A stretch of DNA of 64,000 nucleotides, from positions 38,426 to 102,425 of the forward strand of contig PNMW01000044.1 in assembly GCA_013823855.1 (NCBI GenBank), given 5' to 3'. Shown in pieces: positions 35,533 through 46,539 of this stretch. The translations under genes and the position numbers were made by a program. This DNA is from Lysobacteraceae bacterium (lineage in GTDB: Bacteria > Pseudomonadota > Gammaproteobacteria > Nevskiales > Nevskiaceae). The stretch's first letter is position 1; each line of letters begins with the position of its first letter. The notes below the pieces were generated by a model. It saw only the letters and a list, made by a program, of their open reading frames with translations, searched no databases and was not told where the DNA came from.

Positions 35533-36668
35533 CGCTCGCGCCTTACGCCGCACGGGAAGACCGTTCGCGCGGGCGCCGCCACCCCGAAGCGCCGCCGCAG
35601 GGTCGCGGCGAGTTCCAGCGCGATCGCGACCGCATCGTCCATTCGTCGGCGTTCCGGCGGCTGGAGTACAAGACCCAGGTGTTCGTCAGCCACGAAGGCG
35701 ATCTCTACCGCAACCGGCTGACCCATTCGCTGGAAGTCGCCCAGATCGTCCGCAGCCTGGCGCGCGGCCTGCAGCTGAACGAAGACCTGAGCGAAGCGAT
35801 CGCACTCGCCCACGATCTCGGCCATACGCCGTTCGGCCATGCCGGCCAGGACGCCCTCGACGACTGCATGAAGGCCTGGGGCGGTTTCGAGCACAACGCG
35901 CAGAGCCTGCGCGTGGTCGACGAGCTTGAGGACAAGTACGCCGAGTTCCCCGGCCTGAACCTGAGCTTCGAGACCCGCGAAGGCATCCTCAAGCACTGCT
36001 CGCTGGCCCGCGCGGCGACGCTCGGCGATGTCGGCGAGCGCTTCATCGCCGGGCGCCAGCCCGGCCTGGAAGCGCAGCTGACCAACATCGCCGACCAGAT
36101 CGCCTACAACAATCACGATATCGACGACGGCCTGCGCGCCGGCATCCTGAGCATCGAACAGCTGCTGGAGGTGCCGCTGTTCGCCCGCTTCCACGGCGAG
36201 GTCACCGCCCGCTACGGCGCGCTGACCCCGCGCCAGCTGCGCCACGAGACGATCCGCCGGATGATCAATGCGCTGGTCATCGACCTCCACGGCGAGACCG
36301 CGAGACGGCTGGCCTCGGCGAACCTGCCCGACATCGAGGCGGTGCGCAGCCATCCCGAGCCGCTGGTCGCGTTCAGCGACACCATGCGCCGCGACAACCG
36401 CGACCTGAAACGCTTCCTGTACGAGCATCTGTACCGTCACCACGCTGTCTACCGGGTGATGCACAAGGCGCGGCGCATCGTCCGCGAGCTGTTCGAAGCC
36501 CTGTTCGGCGATCTTCGCCTGCTGCCGCCGGGGTTCCAGGCCGCCGCCCTGAATGCCGACGATGACGCCGGCCGGGCCCGGGTGGTCGCCGACTATGTCG
36601 CCGGCATGACCGACCGCTATGCCCAGGATGAGCACGCGCGGCTCTATGATCTGAAGCAGCTGCGCTGA
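35529..36668 (+). CDS. dgt: dGTPase-like deoxynucleoside triphosphate triphosphohydrolase
   Basis: This 379-residue HD-domain enzyme removes tripolyphosphate from dNTPs. Family marks: RDRIVHSSAFRRLEYKTQVF near the start, RLTHSLEVAQI (first His), AHDLGHTPFGHAG (HD metal site), and the distal Asp in ADQIAYNNHDIDDGL. Length fits the shorter type (about 380) rather than the 500-residue E. coli Dgt. The ATG overlaps the aroB stop (ATGA), so the two are co-translated. Confidence 0.92.
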   Translation: MTLAPYAAREDRSRGRRHPEAPPQGRGEFQRDRDRIVHSSAFRRLEYKTQVFVSHEGDLYRNRLTHSLEVAQIVRSLARGLQLNEDLSEAIALAHDLGHTPFGHAGQDALDDCMKAWGGFEHNAQSLRVVDELEDKYAEFPGLNLSFETREGILKHCSLARAATLGDVGERFIAGRQPGLEAQLTNIADQIAYNNHDIDDGLRAGILSIEQLLEVPLFARFHGEVTARYGALTPRQLRHETIRRMINALVIDLHGETARRLASANLPDIEAVRSHPEPLVAFSDTMRRDNRDLKRFLYEHLYRHHAVYRVMHKARRIVRELFEALFGDLRLLPPGFQAAALNADDDAGRARVVADYVAGMTDRYAQDEHARLYDLKQLR

Positions 36669-36681
36669 ACCGGCCGATCCC

Positions 36682-37389
36682 ATGGCCCGCCTGCCGCGCC
36701 TCACCGTTCCCGGCTACCCGCACCACGTCATCCAGCGGGGCAACAACCGGCAGCCGGTGTTCGTCGACGATCAGGACCGCGAGACGCTGCTCGGCCTGCT
36801 CGGCGAATACGCGGCCGGTCACAAGGTCGCGATTCATGCCTGGGTGCTGATGGACAACCACTTCCACCTGCTGGCCACACCCACCACCGACCGCGGCCTG
36901 CCGCTGATGATGCAGGCCGTCGGCCGCCGCTACGTGCAGCTGTTCAATCGGCGCCATGCCCGCACCGGCACGCTCTGGGAAGGCCGCTATCGCTCGACCT
37001 TGGTGCAGACCGAGCGCTACCTGCTCGCCTGCATGGTCTACATCGATCTCAATCCGGTGCGCGCCGGAATGGTGCAGAAGCCAGCCGACCATCGCTGGTC
37101 CAGCCACCGGCACTACATCGGCCAGACCCAGGACCGCCTGGTGACCCCGCATCCGCTGTGCTGGTCACTCGGCAACACCCCGTTCGCCCGCGAAGCCGCC
37201 TACGCCGACCGGGTCCAGCAAGGCATCGCCGCCGACCAGCAGAAGGCGCTGACCGATGCGGCACTGAAGGGCTGGGCGCTGGGTGATCGCGAATTCCTTC
37301 GCGAACTGGAAGGAAAGACCGATCGTCGGATGACCCGAGGCCGCGCCGGGCGGCCGATTTCGCGGAAATCGCCCGATTCGTCCCGCTGA
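36682..37389 (+). CDS. REP-associated tyrosine transposase-like protein (RAYT, Y1_Tnp)
   Basis: This 235-residue protein is related to IS200/IS605 TnpA. It has the N-terminal TVPGYPHHVIQRGNNRQPVF, the metal-binding HUH-like motif in MDNHFHLLATP, and the Y1 region GRRYVQLFNRRHARTGTLWEGRYRST...YIDLNPVRAGMV. RAYTs process REP palindromes and are usually domesticated single-copy genes. No REP hairpin is evident nearby. It lies 13 bp after dgt and may be read through from it. The C-terminus is basic. Flanking AT-rich DNA downstream contrasts with its surroundings. Confidence 0.88.
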   Translation: MARLPRLTVPGYPHHVIQRGNNRQPVFVDDQDRETLLGLLGEYAAGHKVAIHAWVLMDNHFHLLATPTTDRGLPLMMQAVGRRYVQLFNRRHARTGTLWEGRYRSTLVQTERYLLACMVYIDLNPVRAGMVQKPADHRWSSHRHYIGQTQDRLVTPHPLCWSLGNTPFAREAAYADRVQQGIAADQQKALTDAALKGWALGDREFLRELEGKTDRRMTRGRAGRPISRKSPDSSR

Positions 37390-37432
37390 ACCCACGCGAA
37401 TCTTCAGTCCTGCGGGGGACTTGCACGCGTCT

Positions 37433-37509
37433 TTATTCTGTCCCCAAATTCAAGACAAGAATTCAGATCGCCGAAATAATTTGTATCTGACCCCGATTAT
37501 TTTGGGGTC
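37433..37509. repeat. AT-rich tract with two CTGWCCCC motifs downstream of the RAYT gene
   Basis: TATTCTGTCCCCAAATT near 37433-37450 and TATCTGACCCCGATTA near 37484-37500 are imperfect direct repeats about 50 bp apart. The second forms a hairpin GACCCC/GGGGTC (37489-37509). This AT-rich segment differs from the GC-rich surroundings and may mark the 3' end of the RAYT unit or contain the gltB promoter and terminator signals. Confidence 0.45.
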
Positions 37510-37578
37510 GGCAGGCTTGGCATTGATGTTGCGGCGCAGTACGCTCCCGTTCCCCGCAAGACCTGAGTAGGGTTAGCC

Positions 37579-40500
37579 ATGTCGCACACGCCTGCATCCG
37601 CCGCCGAACGCCAGCACGCCGAAACCCACGGCCTGTACCGCAGATCCAACGAGCATGACGCCTGCGGCATCGGCTTCATCGCCAATATCAAGGGCGAAAA
37701 GGCGCACTCGATCGTCGAGCAGGGCCTGCTGATCCTGAAGAACCTCGAACATCGCGGCGCGGTCGGTGCCGACCCGCTGATGGGCGACGGCGCCGGCATC
37801 ATGATCCAGATGCCGGACCAGCTGTACCGCGAAGAGCTGATCAAGCAGGGCATCGAACTGCCGCCGCTCGGCGAGTACGGCGTCGGCATGGTGTTCCTGC
37901 CGAAGGAAACCGCCTCCAGGATCGCCTGCGAGCAGGAGATCGAGCGCGCCGTCGTCGATGAGGGCCAGGTCGTGCTCGGCTGGCGCGACGTGCCGGTCGA
38001 CCTGAGCATGCCGATGTCGCCGACCGTGCGCGCCAAGGAGCCGGTGATCCGCCAGATCTTCATCGGCCGCGGCCCGGACATCACCGTCACCGACGCGCTG
38101 GAGCGCAAGCTCTATGTGATCCGCAAGGCTTCCGGCCACGCGATCCGCGCGCTGAACCTGATCCACGGCAAGGAATTCTTCGTGCCGTCGATGTCGGCGA
38201 AGACCGTGGTCTACAAGGGACTGCTGCTGGCCGACCAGGTCGGCGTCTACTACCTCGACCTGCAGGACGAGCGCTGCGTCTCGGCACTGGCGCTGGTCCA
38301 CCAGCGCTTCTCGACCAACACCTTCCCGGAGTGGCCGCTGGCCCATCCCTACCGGCTGGTCGCGCACAACGGCGAGATCAACACGGTCAAGGGCAACTTC
38401 AACTGGATGCGCGCCCGCGAAGGCGTGATGAAGTCGGCCGAGCTGGGCGACGACCTGAAGAAGCTGTATCCGCTGATCTACGAGGGACAAAGCGACACCG
38501 CCTGCTTCGACAACGCGCTCGAACTGCTGGTGATGGCCGGCTACCCGATCGCCCAGGCGGTGATGATGATGATTCCGGAAGCGTGGGAGAACCACACGCT
38601 GATGGACGACGACCGGCGCGCGTTCTACGAGTATCACGCGGCGATGATGGAGCCCTGGGACGGCCCGGCGGCGATCTGCTTCACCGATGGCCGCTACATC
38701 GGCGGCACGCTCGACCGCAACGGCCTGCGTCCCTGCCGCTTCATCGAGACCGACGACGATCTGGTCGTGATGGCCTCGGAATCCGGCGTGCTGCCGATCG
38801 AGGAATCGCGGATCACCAAGAAGTGGCGCCTGCAGCCGGGCCGCATGTTCCTGATCGACCTCGAAGAAGGCCGGATCATCGACGACGAGGAAATCAAGGA
38901 CACCTACGCGTCGGCCGAGCCCTACAAGCAGTGGATCGACCGCATCCGCATCAAGCTCGATGAGCTGAAGCCGCTGGCCGGCCGCGAAGTGGCGCTGCCG
39001 GAACCGCCGGCCTCGCTGCTCGACCGTCAGCAGGCGTTCGGCTACACGCAGGAAGACATCCGCGTGCTGATGTCGCCGATGGCCGTGCAGGCCGAGGAAG
39101 CGACCGGTTCGATGGGCAACGACTCGCCTCTGCCGGTGATGTCGAACAAGCTCAAGCCCCTCTACAGCTACTTCAAGCAGCTGTTCGCCCAGGTCACCAA
39201 CCCGCCGATCGATCCGATCCGCGAAGCGATGGTGATGTCGCTGGTGTCGTTCATCGGCCCGAAGCCGAACCTGCTCGACACTGCGAACCTGAACCCGCAG
39301 ATGCGTCTGGAAGTGACGCAGCCGGTGCTCGATGTCGCCGACATGGCCAAGCTGCGCGACATCGCGGCCCACACCCGCGGCAAGTTCAAGAGCTTCGAGA
39401 TCGACATCTGCTATCCCGTCGCCTGGGGCAAGGAAGGGGTCGAAGCACGCCTCGCCAGCCTGTGCGCGAACGCCGTCGATGCGGTCAAGGACGGCTACAA
39501 CATCCTGATCCTGACCGATCGCAAGATGGACGCCGACCACGTCGCGATCCCGGCGCTGCTGGCGACCAGCACGATCCACCTGCACCTGGTCAACAAGGGC
39601 CTGCGCACCTCGACCGGCCTGGTCGTGGAAACCGGCTCGGCGCGTGAAGTGCACCACTTCGCGCTGCTCGGCGGCTACGGCGCCGAAGCGATCCACCCGT
39701 ATCTGGCGATGGAAACGCTGGCGGCGATGTCGCAGGGCCTGCCCGGCGAGCTTTCGCCCGACAAGGCGATCTACAACTACAAGAAGGCGGTATCGAAGGG
39801 CCTGATGAAGGTCATGTCGAAGATGGGCATCTCGACCTGGATGTCCTACTGCGGCGCGCAGATCTTCGAGGCGATCGGCCTGAACCGCGCGCTGATCGAC
39901 AAGTACTTCTCCGGCACGGCGTCATCGATCGAAGGCATCGGCATCTTCGAGGTCGCCGAGGAAGCGGTGCGCCTGCACAAGCTCGCCTTCGGCAACGACA
40001 AGGTGCTGGCCAACGCGCTCGACGCCGGCGGCGAGTACGCGTTCCGCGTGCGCGGCGAAGAGCACATGTGGACGCCGGACGCGATCGCCAAGCTGCAGCA
40101 CGCCACCAAGGCCAACAGCTTCTCGACGTACAAGGAATACGCCCAGATCATCAACGACCAGTCGAAGCGCCACATGACGCTGCGCGGCCTGTTCGAGTTC
40201 AAGGTGGATCCGGCCAAGGCGATCTCGATCGACGAGGTCGAGCCGGCCAAGGAAATCGTCAAGCGCTTCGCCACCGGCGCGATGTCGCTCGGCTCGATCT
40301 CCACCGAAGCGCATGCGACCCTGGCGGTGGCGATGAACCGCATCGGCGGCAAGTCGAACACCGGCGAAGGCGGCGAAGACCCGGTCCGTTACCGGCTGGA
40401 GAAGCAGGGCATCGTCATCAAGGAAGGCGCGACGATGGCCTCGATCATTGGTGAAGACCAGGTCGAAGCCAACATCAAGCTTCAGGAAGGCGACTCCTTG

Positions 40501-42306
40501 CGTTCGAAGATCAAGCAGGTCGCCGCCGGCCGCTTCGGCGTGACGGCGGAGTACCTGAACTCCGCCGACCAGATCCAGATCAAGATGGCGCAGGGTGCCA
40601 AGCCCGGCGAAGGCGGCCAGCTGCCCGGCGGCAAGGTCAGCGAGTACATCGCCCGCCTGCGCTTCTCGGTGCCCGGCGTCGGCCTGATCAGCCCGCCGCC
40701 GCACCACGACATCTATTCGATCGAGGATCTCGCCCAGCTGATCCACGATCTGAAGAACGGCAACGATCGGGCGTCGATCTCGGTGAAGCTGGTCGCCGAA
40801 AGCGGCGTCGGCACCGTCGCCGCCGGGGTCACCAAGGCCAAGGCCGATCACCTGGTGATCGCCGGCCACGACGGCGGCACCGGTGCTTCCCCGCTGTCGA
40901 GCGTCAAGCACGCCGGCGCGCCCTGGGAACTCGGCATGGCCGAGACCCAGCAGACCCTGGTGCTGAACGGCCTGCGTTCGCGCATCCGCGTGCAGGCCGA
41001 CGGCCAGATGAAGACCGGTCGCGATGTCGCGATCGCGGCGCTGCTCGGCGCCGACGAAGTCGGCTTCGCGACCGCGCCGCTGGTCGTCGAAGGCTGCATC
41101 ATGCTGCGCAAGTGCCACCTGAACACCTGCTCGGTCGGTGTCGCGACCCAGGATCCGGTGCTGCGCAAGAAGTTCGCCGGCAAGCCGGAATACGTCGTCA
41201 ACTACTTCTTCTTCGTCGCCGAGGAAGTGCGCCAGATCATGGCGCAGCTGGGCCTCCGCAAGTTCGACGAACTGATCGGCCGCAGCGACCTGCTCGACAA
41301 GTCGAAGGCGATCAGCCACTGGAAGGCGCAGGGTCTCGACTTCTCCCGCCTGTTCTACCAGGCGCCGAGCAGCGAGCCGGTATTCCATGTGATGAACCAG
41401 GACCACGGCCTGGACAAGGCGCTCGACGTCAAGCTGATCGAGAAGGCCAGGGCGGCGCTGGAGAATGGCGAGCAGGTGCAGTTCATCTCGCCGGTGAAGA
41501 ACCTGAACCGGACGGTCGGCACGATGCTGTCATCGGAAGTCGCCCGTCGCTACGGCCACGAGGGCCTGCCGGACAACACCATCCACATCCAGCTGCAGGG
41601 CACGGCGGGTCAGTCCTGCGGCGCCTTCCTGGCCCACGGCATCACGCTGGACCTCGTCGGTGCGGGCAACGACTACGTCGGCAAGGGCCTGTCGGGCGGC
41701 CGGATCATCGTGCGCCCGAACACCGAGTTCCGCGGCTGGGCGGTCGACAACATCATCGTCGGCAACACCGTGCTGTACGGCGCGATCAGCGGTGAAGCGT
41801 TCATCAACGGTGTTGCCGGCGAGCGCTTCGCGGTGCGCAACTCGGGCGCGGTGGCGGTCATCGAAGGCACCGGCGACCACGGCTGCGAGTACATGACCGG
41901 CGGCACCGTGCTGGTGCTCGGCGCCACCGGCCGCAACTTCGGCGCCGGCATGTCCGGTGGCATCGCCTATGTCTACGATCCGGACGGCAGCTTCGCCTCG
42001 AAGTGCAACATGGCGATGGTCGCGATCGATCCGCTGCTGATCAAGAGCGAGCAGGAAGCCAGCGTCGACCGCGCGCTGTGGCACAGCCTGGAGCGCAACG
42101 GCAAGAAGCAGACCGACGAAGCGATCGTCCGCTACCTGCTCGAACGGCACTTCAAGCACACCGGCTCGACCCGCGCCCGCAACCTGCTCGATGACTGGCA
42201 GAACAGCCGCAAGGCGTTCGTCAAGGTCTTCCCGCACGAGTACAAGCGCGCGCTCGGCGAGATGCCGGCAGCGCCGGCCGCGAAGAAGGACGCGGTGCCC
42301 GCCTGA
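37579..42306 (+). CDS. gltB: glutamate synthase (NADPH) large subunit
   Basis: This 1575-residue enzyme transfers the amide of glutamine to 2-oxoglutarate. A short propeptide precedes the N-terminal nucleophile Cys29 ([10 protein letters not shown]) of the class II glutaminase domain. A central domain and the FMN domain ([45 protein letters not shown]) follow, then the 3Fe-4S cluster segment ([19 protein letters not shown]) and the C-terminal beta-helix ([27 protein letters not shown]). All parts are intact. Its partner gltD lies 0.7 kb downstream on the same strand. Confidence 0.97.
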   Translation: MSHTPASAAERQHAETHGLYRRSNEHDACGIGFIANIKGEKAHSIVEQGLLILKNLEHRGAVGADPLMGDGAGIMIQMPDQLYREELIKQGIELPPLGEYGVGMVFLPKETASRIACEQEIERAVVDEGQVVLGWRDVPVDLSMPMSPTVRAKEPVIRQIFIGRGPDITVTDALERKLYVIRKASGHAIRALNLIHGKEFFVPSMSAKTVVYKGLLLADQVGVYYLDLQDERCVSALALVHQRFSTNTFPEWPLAHPYRLVAHNGEINTVKGNFNWMRAREGVMKSAELGDDLKKLYPLIYEGQSDTACFDNALELLVMAGYPIAQAVMMMIPEAWENHTLMDDDRRAFYEYHAAMMEPWDGPAAICFTDGRYIGGTLDRNGLRPCRFIETDDDLVVMASESGVLPIEESRITKKWRLQPGRMFLIDLEEGRIIDDEEIKDTYASAEPYKQWIDRIRIKLDELKPLAGREVALPEPPASLLDRQQAFGYTQEDIRVLMSPMAVQAEEATGSMGNDSPLPVMSNKLKPLYSYFKQLFAQVTNPPIDPIREAMVMSLVSFIGPKPNLLDTANLNPQMRLEVTQPVLDVADMAKLRDIAAHTRGKFKSFEIDICYPVAWGKEGVEARLASLCANAVDAVKDGYNILILTDRKMDADHVAIPALLATSTIHLHLVNKGLRTSTGLVVETGSAREVHHFALLGGYGAEAIHPYLAMETLAAMSQGLPGELSPDKAIYNYKKAVSKGLMKVMSKMGISTWMSYCGAQIFEAIGLNRALIDKYFSGTASSIEGIGIFEVAEEAVRLHKLAFGNDKVLANALDAGGEYAFRVRGEEHMWTPDAIAKLQHATKANSFSTYKEYAQIINDQSKRHMTLRGLFEFKVDPAKAISIDEVEPAKEIVKRFATGAMSLGSISTEAHATLAVAMNRIGGKSNTGEGGEDPVRYRLEKQGIVIKEGATMASIIGEDQVEANIKLQEGDSLRSKIKQVAAGRFGVTAEYLNSADQIQIKMAQGAKPGEGGQLPGGKVSEYIARLRFSVPGVGLISPPPHHDIYSIEDLAQLIHDLKNGNDRASISVKLVAESGVGTVAAGVTKAKADHLVIAGHDGGTGASPLSSVKHAGAPWELGMAETQQTLVLNGLRSRIRVQADGQMKTGRDVAIAALLGADEVGFATAPLVVEGCIMLRKCHLNTCSVGVATQDPVLRKKFAGKPEYVVNYFFFVAEEVRQIMAQLGLRKFDELIGRSDLLDKSKAISHWKAQGLDFSRLFYQAPSSEPVFHVMNQDHGLDKALDVKLIEKARAALENGEQVQFISPVKNLNRTVGTMLSSEVARRYGHEGLPDNTIHIQLQGTAGQSCGAFLAHGITLDLVGAGNDYVGKGLSGGRIIVRPNTEFRGWAVDNIIVGNTVLYGAISGEAFINGVAGERFAVRNSGAVAVIEGTGDHGCEYMTGGTVLVLGATGRNFGAGMSGGIAYVYDPDGSFASKCNMAMVAIDPLLIKSEQEASVDRALWHSLERNGKKQTDEAIVRYLLERHFKHTGSTRARNLLDDWQNSRKAFVKVFPHEYKRALGEMPAAPAAKKDAVPA

Positions 42307-42385
42307 ACCTCGTGATCTGGAGCGCCCGGTCGTGGCAGGCTGCACCGCCGCCACCGGGCGCACCCACATCACGGAGCCACGCCGC

Positions 42386-42958
42386 ATGAACCGACAGCTG
42401 AAGGCCGTACTGACGACCAGCCTGCTTGCCGTGACCGCGGCGGGCAGCGCTGTGGCCGCCGAGGTCTACCAGCGGCCGGGCCTGTATTCGATCGACGCCG
42501 AAGGCTGGGCGCTGCAGCCAGGCAAGGACGGCGCGCTGATCCTGCGCTGCGAAGCCTGCACCTCGCCGGTGCAGGTGCAGATCGACTACTCGCCGGAGCG
42601 CACCGGCGAGGCGGCCAAGGGCGGCAACAAGGCCTTCCTCGACCGGCTCGACTCCGCCGATGCGCAGCAGCAGTTCGCCGAGCTGATGGTCGAGGCCAGC
42701 CTGCCGCCGGATGTCGAGGTCGGCGAGGACGTCGATGTCGAGATCGCCACGGTCAGCAAGGCCACGGTCGGCGGGCTCGACGTGTTCCAGTACGTCGCGC
42801 TGATCGATGGCGGCGGGCAGGTCACGCAGGAAAGCTCGCTGGTGGCGATCCAGCACAACCGCATCGTCAAGGTGGCGCTGAACCACTACCAGGGCGCCCT
42901 CGACGACAGCGACAAGGACCGCATCGCGGCACTGTTCAAGAGCCTGAAATTCGACTGA
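42386..42958 (+). CDS. hypothetical secreted protein between gltB and gltD
   Basis: This 190-residue protein has a clear signal peptide ([26 protein letters not shown]) and no lipobox. The mature part has one Cys pair ([16 protein letters not shown]) that could form a disulfide or bind metal, acidic stretches (EVGEDVDVE) and a C-terminal strand-helix pattern. I do not recognise the family. It sits 79 bp after gltB and 56 bp before gltD on the same strand, interrupting the usual gltBD pair, and is presumably co-transcribed with them. Confidence 0.75.
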   Translation: MNRQLKAVLTTSLLAVTAAGSAVAAEVYQRPGLYSIDAEGWALQPGKDGALILRCEACTSPVQVQIDYSPERTGEAAKGGNKAFLDRLDSADAQQQFAELMVEASLPPDVEVGEDVDVEIATVSKATVGGLDVFQYVALIDGGGQVTQESSLVAIQHNRIVKVALNHYQGALDDSDKDRIAALFKSLKFD

Positions 42959-43014
42959 CGCCAAGCGCGCGGCCGATCACACGATTTCGCATCTTTACAC
43001 CGAGGCAAGACGAC

Positions 43015-44478
43015 ATGGGCAAGACCACCGGATTCATCGAATACACCCGCCAGAAGGAGGCCTACATCCCGGTCCCCGAGCGCGTGAAGCACTACAAGGA
43101 ATTCGTCCTGGTTCTCGAAGACGAGAAGGCCAAGACCCAGGCCGCGCGCTGCATGAACTGCGGCACGCCGTTCTGCATGACCGGCTGCCCGGTCAACAAC
43201 ATCATTCCGGACTGGAACGATCTGGTTTACACGGCCGACTACCGCAACGCGCTCGACACCCTGCATTCGACCAACAACTTCCCGGAGTTCACCGGTCGCG
43301 TCTGCCCTGCTCCCTGCGAGGCGGCCTGCACGCTGAACGTCAACAACGATGCGGTCGGCATCAAGTCGATCGAGAACTTCATCGTCGAGAAGGGCTGGTC
43401 GAACGGCTGGATCGTGCCGCAGCCGGCTCTCGTGAAGACCGGCAAGAAGGTCGCCATCGTCGGCTCCGGCCCGGCCGGCCTCGCCGCCGCGCAGCAGCTG
43501 GTCCGCGCCGGCCACGACGTCACCGTGTTCGAGAAGAACGATCGCCCGGGCGGCCTGCTGCGCTACGGCATTCCCGGCTTCAAGCTGAACAAGGAAGTCG
43601 TCGATCGCCGCCTTGAACAGCTGAAGGCCGAAGGTGTGGAGTTCCGCACCAGCGTCTGCGTCGCCAATACCAAGGGCACCACGGTCACCAACCTGGCCAA
43701 GGAAGCGATCAGCCCGGACGAGCTGAAGGCGCAGTTCGACGCCGTGCTGCTCACCGGCGGCTCGGAGCTGCCGCGCGATCTGCCGGTGCCGGGCCGCGAG
43801 CTGAAGGGCATCCATTTCGCGATGGAATTCCTGCCCCAGCAGAACAGGGTCGACGCCGGCGACAAGGTCAAGAACCAGCTCGTGGCCTCCGGCAAGCACG
43901 TCGTCGTGATCGGCGGCGGCGACACCGGTTCCGACTGCGTCGGCACCTCGAACCGTCACGGCGCCGCGAGCGTCGCCCAGTTCGAGCTGCTGCCCCAGCC
44001 GCCGGAAACCGAGAACAAGCCGCTGGTCTGGCCGTACTGGCCAACCAAGCTGCGCACCTCGTCCAGCCACGAGGAAGGCTGTGCCCGCGACTGGTCGGTG
44101 GCCACCAAGCGCTTCGAAGGCGCCAACGGCAAGGTCGAGAAACTGATCGCCTGCCGCCTGGAGTGGAAGGACGGCAAGATGCAGGAAATCCCCGGCTCCG
44201 AGTTCGAGATGAAGGCCGATCTGGTGCTGCTGGCGATGGGCTTCGTGTCGCCGGTCGGTTCGGTGGTCGAGGCCTTCGGCGTCGACAAGGACGCTCGCGG
44301 CAATGCCAAGGCGACCACCGATGGCGACGGCTGCTACAAGACCAACGTCGACAAGGTGTTCGCCGCCGGCGACATGCGCCGTGGCCAGTCGCTGGTGGTC
44401 TGGGCGATCCGCGAAGGCCGTCAGGCCGCCCGCGAAGTCGATCAGTACCTGATGGGCAGTTCCGACCTGCCGCGCTGA
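43015..44478 (+). CDS. gltD: glutamate synthase (NADPH) small subunit
   Basis: This 487-residue FAD enzyme passes electrons from NADPH through Fe-S clusters to GltB. The N-terminal Cys-rich domain has [17 protein letters not shown] and [12 protein letters not shown] (two 4Fe-4S clusters). The FAD site is [17 protein letters not shown] and the NADPH site [14 protein letters not shown]. The C-terminal FAD contact is [19 protein letters not shown]. Length and order are normal. A strong terminator follows at 44499. Confidence 0.96.
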   Translation: MGKTTGFIEYTRQKEAYIPVPERVKHYKEFVLVLEDEKAKTQAARCMNCGTPFCMTGCPVNNIIPDWNDLVYTADYRNALDTLHSTNNFPEFTGRVCPAPCEAACTLNVNNDAVGIKSIENFIVEKGWSNGWIVPQPALVKTGKKVAIVGSGPAGLAAAQQLVRAGHDVTVFEKNDRPGGLLRYGIPGFKLNKEVVDRRLEQLKAEGVEFRTSVCVANTKGTTVTNLAKEAISPDELKAQFDAVLLTGGSELPRDLPVPGRELKGIHFAMEFLPQQNRVDAGDKVKNQLVASGKHVVVIGGGDTGSDCVGTSNRHGAASVAQFELLPQPPETENKPLVWPYWPTKLRTSSSHEEGCARDWSVATKRFEGANGKVEKLIACRLEWKDGKMQEIPGSEFEMKADLVLLAMGFVSPVGSVVEAFGVDKDARGNAKATTDGDGCYKTNVDKVFAAGDMRRGQSLVVWAIREGRQAAREVDQYLMGSSDLPR

Positions 44479-44498
44479 TTCAAGCGCGGCTGCTGCAG

Positions 44499-44526
44499 AC
44501 AGGCCCGCCATGTGCGGGCCTGTTTC
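44499..44526 (+). terminator. rho-independent terminator after gltD
   Basis: ACAGGCCCGC and GCGGGCCTGT form a perfect 10-bp stem with a CATGT loop, followed by TTCGTT. It lies 20 bp after the gltD stop. Confidence 0.85.
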
Positions 44527-44543
44527 GTTCTGGCGGCCGGCGC

Positions 44544-45857
44544 TCAGCCCGGCGTCGGCGCCGATGGTGCCAGCGCCTGCAGCTGCATCCACTGCCGGAG
44601 CTGGGTGCGCCAGTGGCGCAGTTCCAGGCTCAGCCAATGGCTGGCGGTGATGATCGGCGGGCCGCCATCGGCCGGCAGCAGCGATGCCGGCAGTGCCGCC
44701 GCCGGCTTTGCCCTGCGGCGCTTCGGGGGCGGCAGCGGTGTCCGGGCTGCGGCCTCGCCGTCGCGCCCCTCGTCCTGCAGGCCGGGGTCGAGGTCCTCGT
44801 CGTCCCCGCCGTCATCCGGCAGTTCGTCGTCCTCGCGCGCGCCGCCGAGGATCAGCAGGCCGGACAGGATGAAACTCTGCATCGGCCACAGCCCGGCCGG
44901 ATCGAGCACCGCCTGAAAGCGTGCGCTGTGTCCGGCCAGTGCCGCCGCCGGGCCCGGATAGTCGAGCTCGGCCGGGCTCCGCGCCAGTTGCTCCAGGCTT
45001 GCGCGCAGGCTTTCCAGCGCCACGCCGTCGAGCAGCGTCGCGCCCGACTGGCGCTGCACGCTCAGACCGAGCGTGACGTCGAGCTGCCGCGCATCGGTCC
45101 CGTGCACGGTGCCGCGCACCAGCAGCTGCAGCCATTCGCCCGGCCCCCGCAGGGCCGGACCGGCGACGGCGTCGTCGACCTCCCCCGGCGCACCGAAAGC
45201 GAGCAGTTGCAGGCACTCCGGCGCCTCGCCGGTCAGACCGGCGAGCAGATCCAGCATGAAGGCAGCACCGGGCCGGCCGCTGGCGGCCTGCGGATCGCCG
45301 CGCAGCGCGGCGGTCGCCGGTGACAGGGTCAGGCGATCGCGGGCGATCGTCGCCGCCCGGGCAGCAACCGTGCTGGCGGCAACGGCAGCCGGGGCCGCTG
45401 CGATCAGCGCGCTCGACCCGCCCGGCCGTCCATGCGCGGCCATCGTCACCACGGTGGCCGGTACCTGCGGCGCCTCGCCGGGCACGACCGGCGACGGCCC
45501 CGGACCGGGCACGCCGGCGATGGCCGCCGGGGCGCGGTCGGCCACCACCAGGTGATCAAGGGCGGTCCACGGCGTGGCTGAGGCGATCGCCGCCACCTGC
45601 AGCAGCAGCGCCGGATCGGCGGCGGCCGGTCGCGACAAGGCCACCGAGGCGGCAGCCGGCAGGCTCGGCAGCAGCGACGGTGGTGGCGCAGGCGGTGGGC
45701 CGAGTATCCGCAAGCCAGATTCCCGAAGCCTGGGCGCAGCGCCGGCCCCGATGGCAGGACACCGCCCAGCCTGCGGCTTATCGGCCGACAACCGACGCGC
45801 TTGAGTCGACGCTGCCGCTGGCCCGCCCGCGCGGCGATAATGGCGCCATGAGCGCAC
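44544..45857 (-). CDS. hypothetical Ala/Pro-rich protein
   Basis: This open frame of up to 437 residues has a low-complexity Ala/Pro/Gly/Thr first half. The second half looks better folded (AAFMLDLLAGLTGEAPECLQLLAFG, GEWLQLLVRGTVHG, ARFQAVLDPAGLWPMQSFILSGLLILGG). An acidic-then-basic linker (DDELPDDGGDDEDLDPG, PPPKRRRAKP) and a Trp-rich helical end (HWLSLELRHWRTQLRQWMQL) follow. The layout loosely recalls FliK-type proteins (disordered N-terminus, compact C-domain) but no family is recognised. The ATG at 45857 overlaps the divergent yceH start by 10 bp; the true start may lie further in. Confidence 0.5.
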   Translation of the reverse strand: MRSWRHYRRAGGPAAASTQARRLSADKPQAGRCPAIGAGAAPRLRESGLRILGPPPAPPPSLLPSLPAAASVALSRPAAADPALLLQVAAIASATPWTALDHLVVADRAPAAIAGVPGPGPSPVVPGEAPQVPATVVTMAAHGRPGGSSALIAAAPAAVAASTVAARAATIARDRLTLSPATAALRGDPQAASGRPGAAFMLDLLAGLTGEAPECLQLLAFGAPGEVDDAVAGPALRGPGEWLQLLVRGTVHGTDARQLDVTLGLSVQRQSGATLLDGVALESLRASLEQLARSPAELDYPGPAAALAGHSARFQAVLDPAGLWPMQSFILSGLLILGGAREDDELPDDGGDDEDLDPGLQDEGRDGEAAARTPLPPPKRRRAKPAAALPASLLPADGGPPIITASHWLSLELRHWRTQLRQWMQLQALAPSAPTPG

Positions 45858-46519
45858 CGATCCTGCTGTCCCCGAACGAAGCCCGGGTGCTGGCGGTACT
45901 GGTCGAGAAATCGATCACCACGCCGCAGTACTACCCGATGACCGTCAACGCCGTGATGATGGCGGCCAACCAGAAGAACTCGCGCCACCCGGTGATGAGC
46001 CTGACCGAGGGCGATGCCGGCGCGGCGCTGAACCAGCTCGAAGCCGAAAAGTTCGCGACCCGCGACGACAACGCCGGCCGAGTGCCGAAATGGCGGCACC
46101 GCTTCCAGCACCAGCTGCTGCTGAAGGCGCCGACCATGGCCGTGCTGGTGACGCTGATGCTGCGCGGCCCGCAGACGCCGGCCGAGCTGCGCGCCAATGC
46201 CAGCGTGCTCAACGGGCCGGCCGACGCCGAAGGCGTGCAGGCCGCGCTCGACGATCTCGCCGACCGCGCCCAGCCAATGGTCATGCTGCTGCCGCGCCTG
46301 CCCGGCCAGGCCGCCGCCCGCTATGCCCATCTGCTGTCCGGCAAGCCGGAGCTGCCGGCGGTCGACAGCCAAGCGCCGGCCAGCGCGGCACCACGCGCCG
46401 CAGCGAGTGCTCCATCCGGCAACGGCATGGAGCGGCTGGCCCAGCTCGAGGCACGGGTGCTGGAACTGGAAGCGCGGCTGGCCGAGCTGGACAGCCGCCT
46501 GAGCGCGGCCGGCGGCTGA
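45848..46519 (+). CDS. yceH: YceH family (DUF480) protein
   Basis: This 223-residue protein begins with the family signature LSPNEARVLAVLVEKSITTPQYYPMTVNAV, followed by QKNSRHPVMSLTEGDAGAAL and VLVTLMLRGPQTPAELRANA: two winged-helix domains in tandem. A C-terminal coiled coil (MERLAQLEARVLELEARLAELDSRL) follows an Ala/Pro-rich linker. The function is unknown; in some bacteria it is linked to surface properties. It is convergent with coq7. Confidence 0.92.
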   Translation: MSAPILLSPNEARVLAVLVEKSITTPQYYPMTVNAVMMAANQKNSRHPVMSLTEGDAGAALNQLEAEKFATRDDNAGRVPKWRHRFQHQLLLKAPTMAVLVTLMLRGPQTPAELRANASVLNGPADAEGVQAALDDLADRAQPMVMLLPRLPGQAAARYAHLLSGKPELPAVDSQAPASAAPRAAASAPSGNGMERLAQLEARVLELEARLAELDSRLSAAGG

Positions 46520-46539
46520 TCGCGCGCCGGCGCGCCGGA

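Noticed and set aside
37573..41406. Long open frames of up to 707 codons antisense to gltB
   Set aside because: They mirror the gltB frame in GC-rich DNA, have no recognisable motifs or ribosome sites, and the translated sequence is His/Asp/Val/Gln-rich as expected from a shadow frame.
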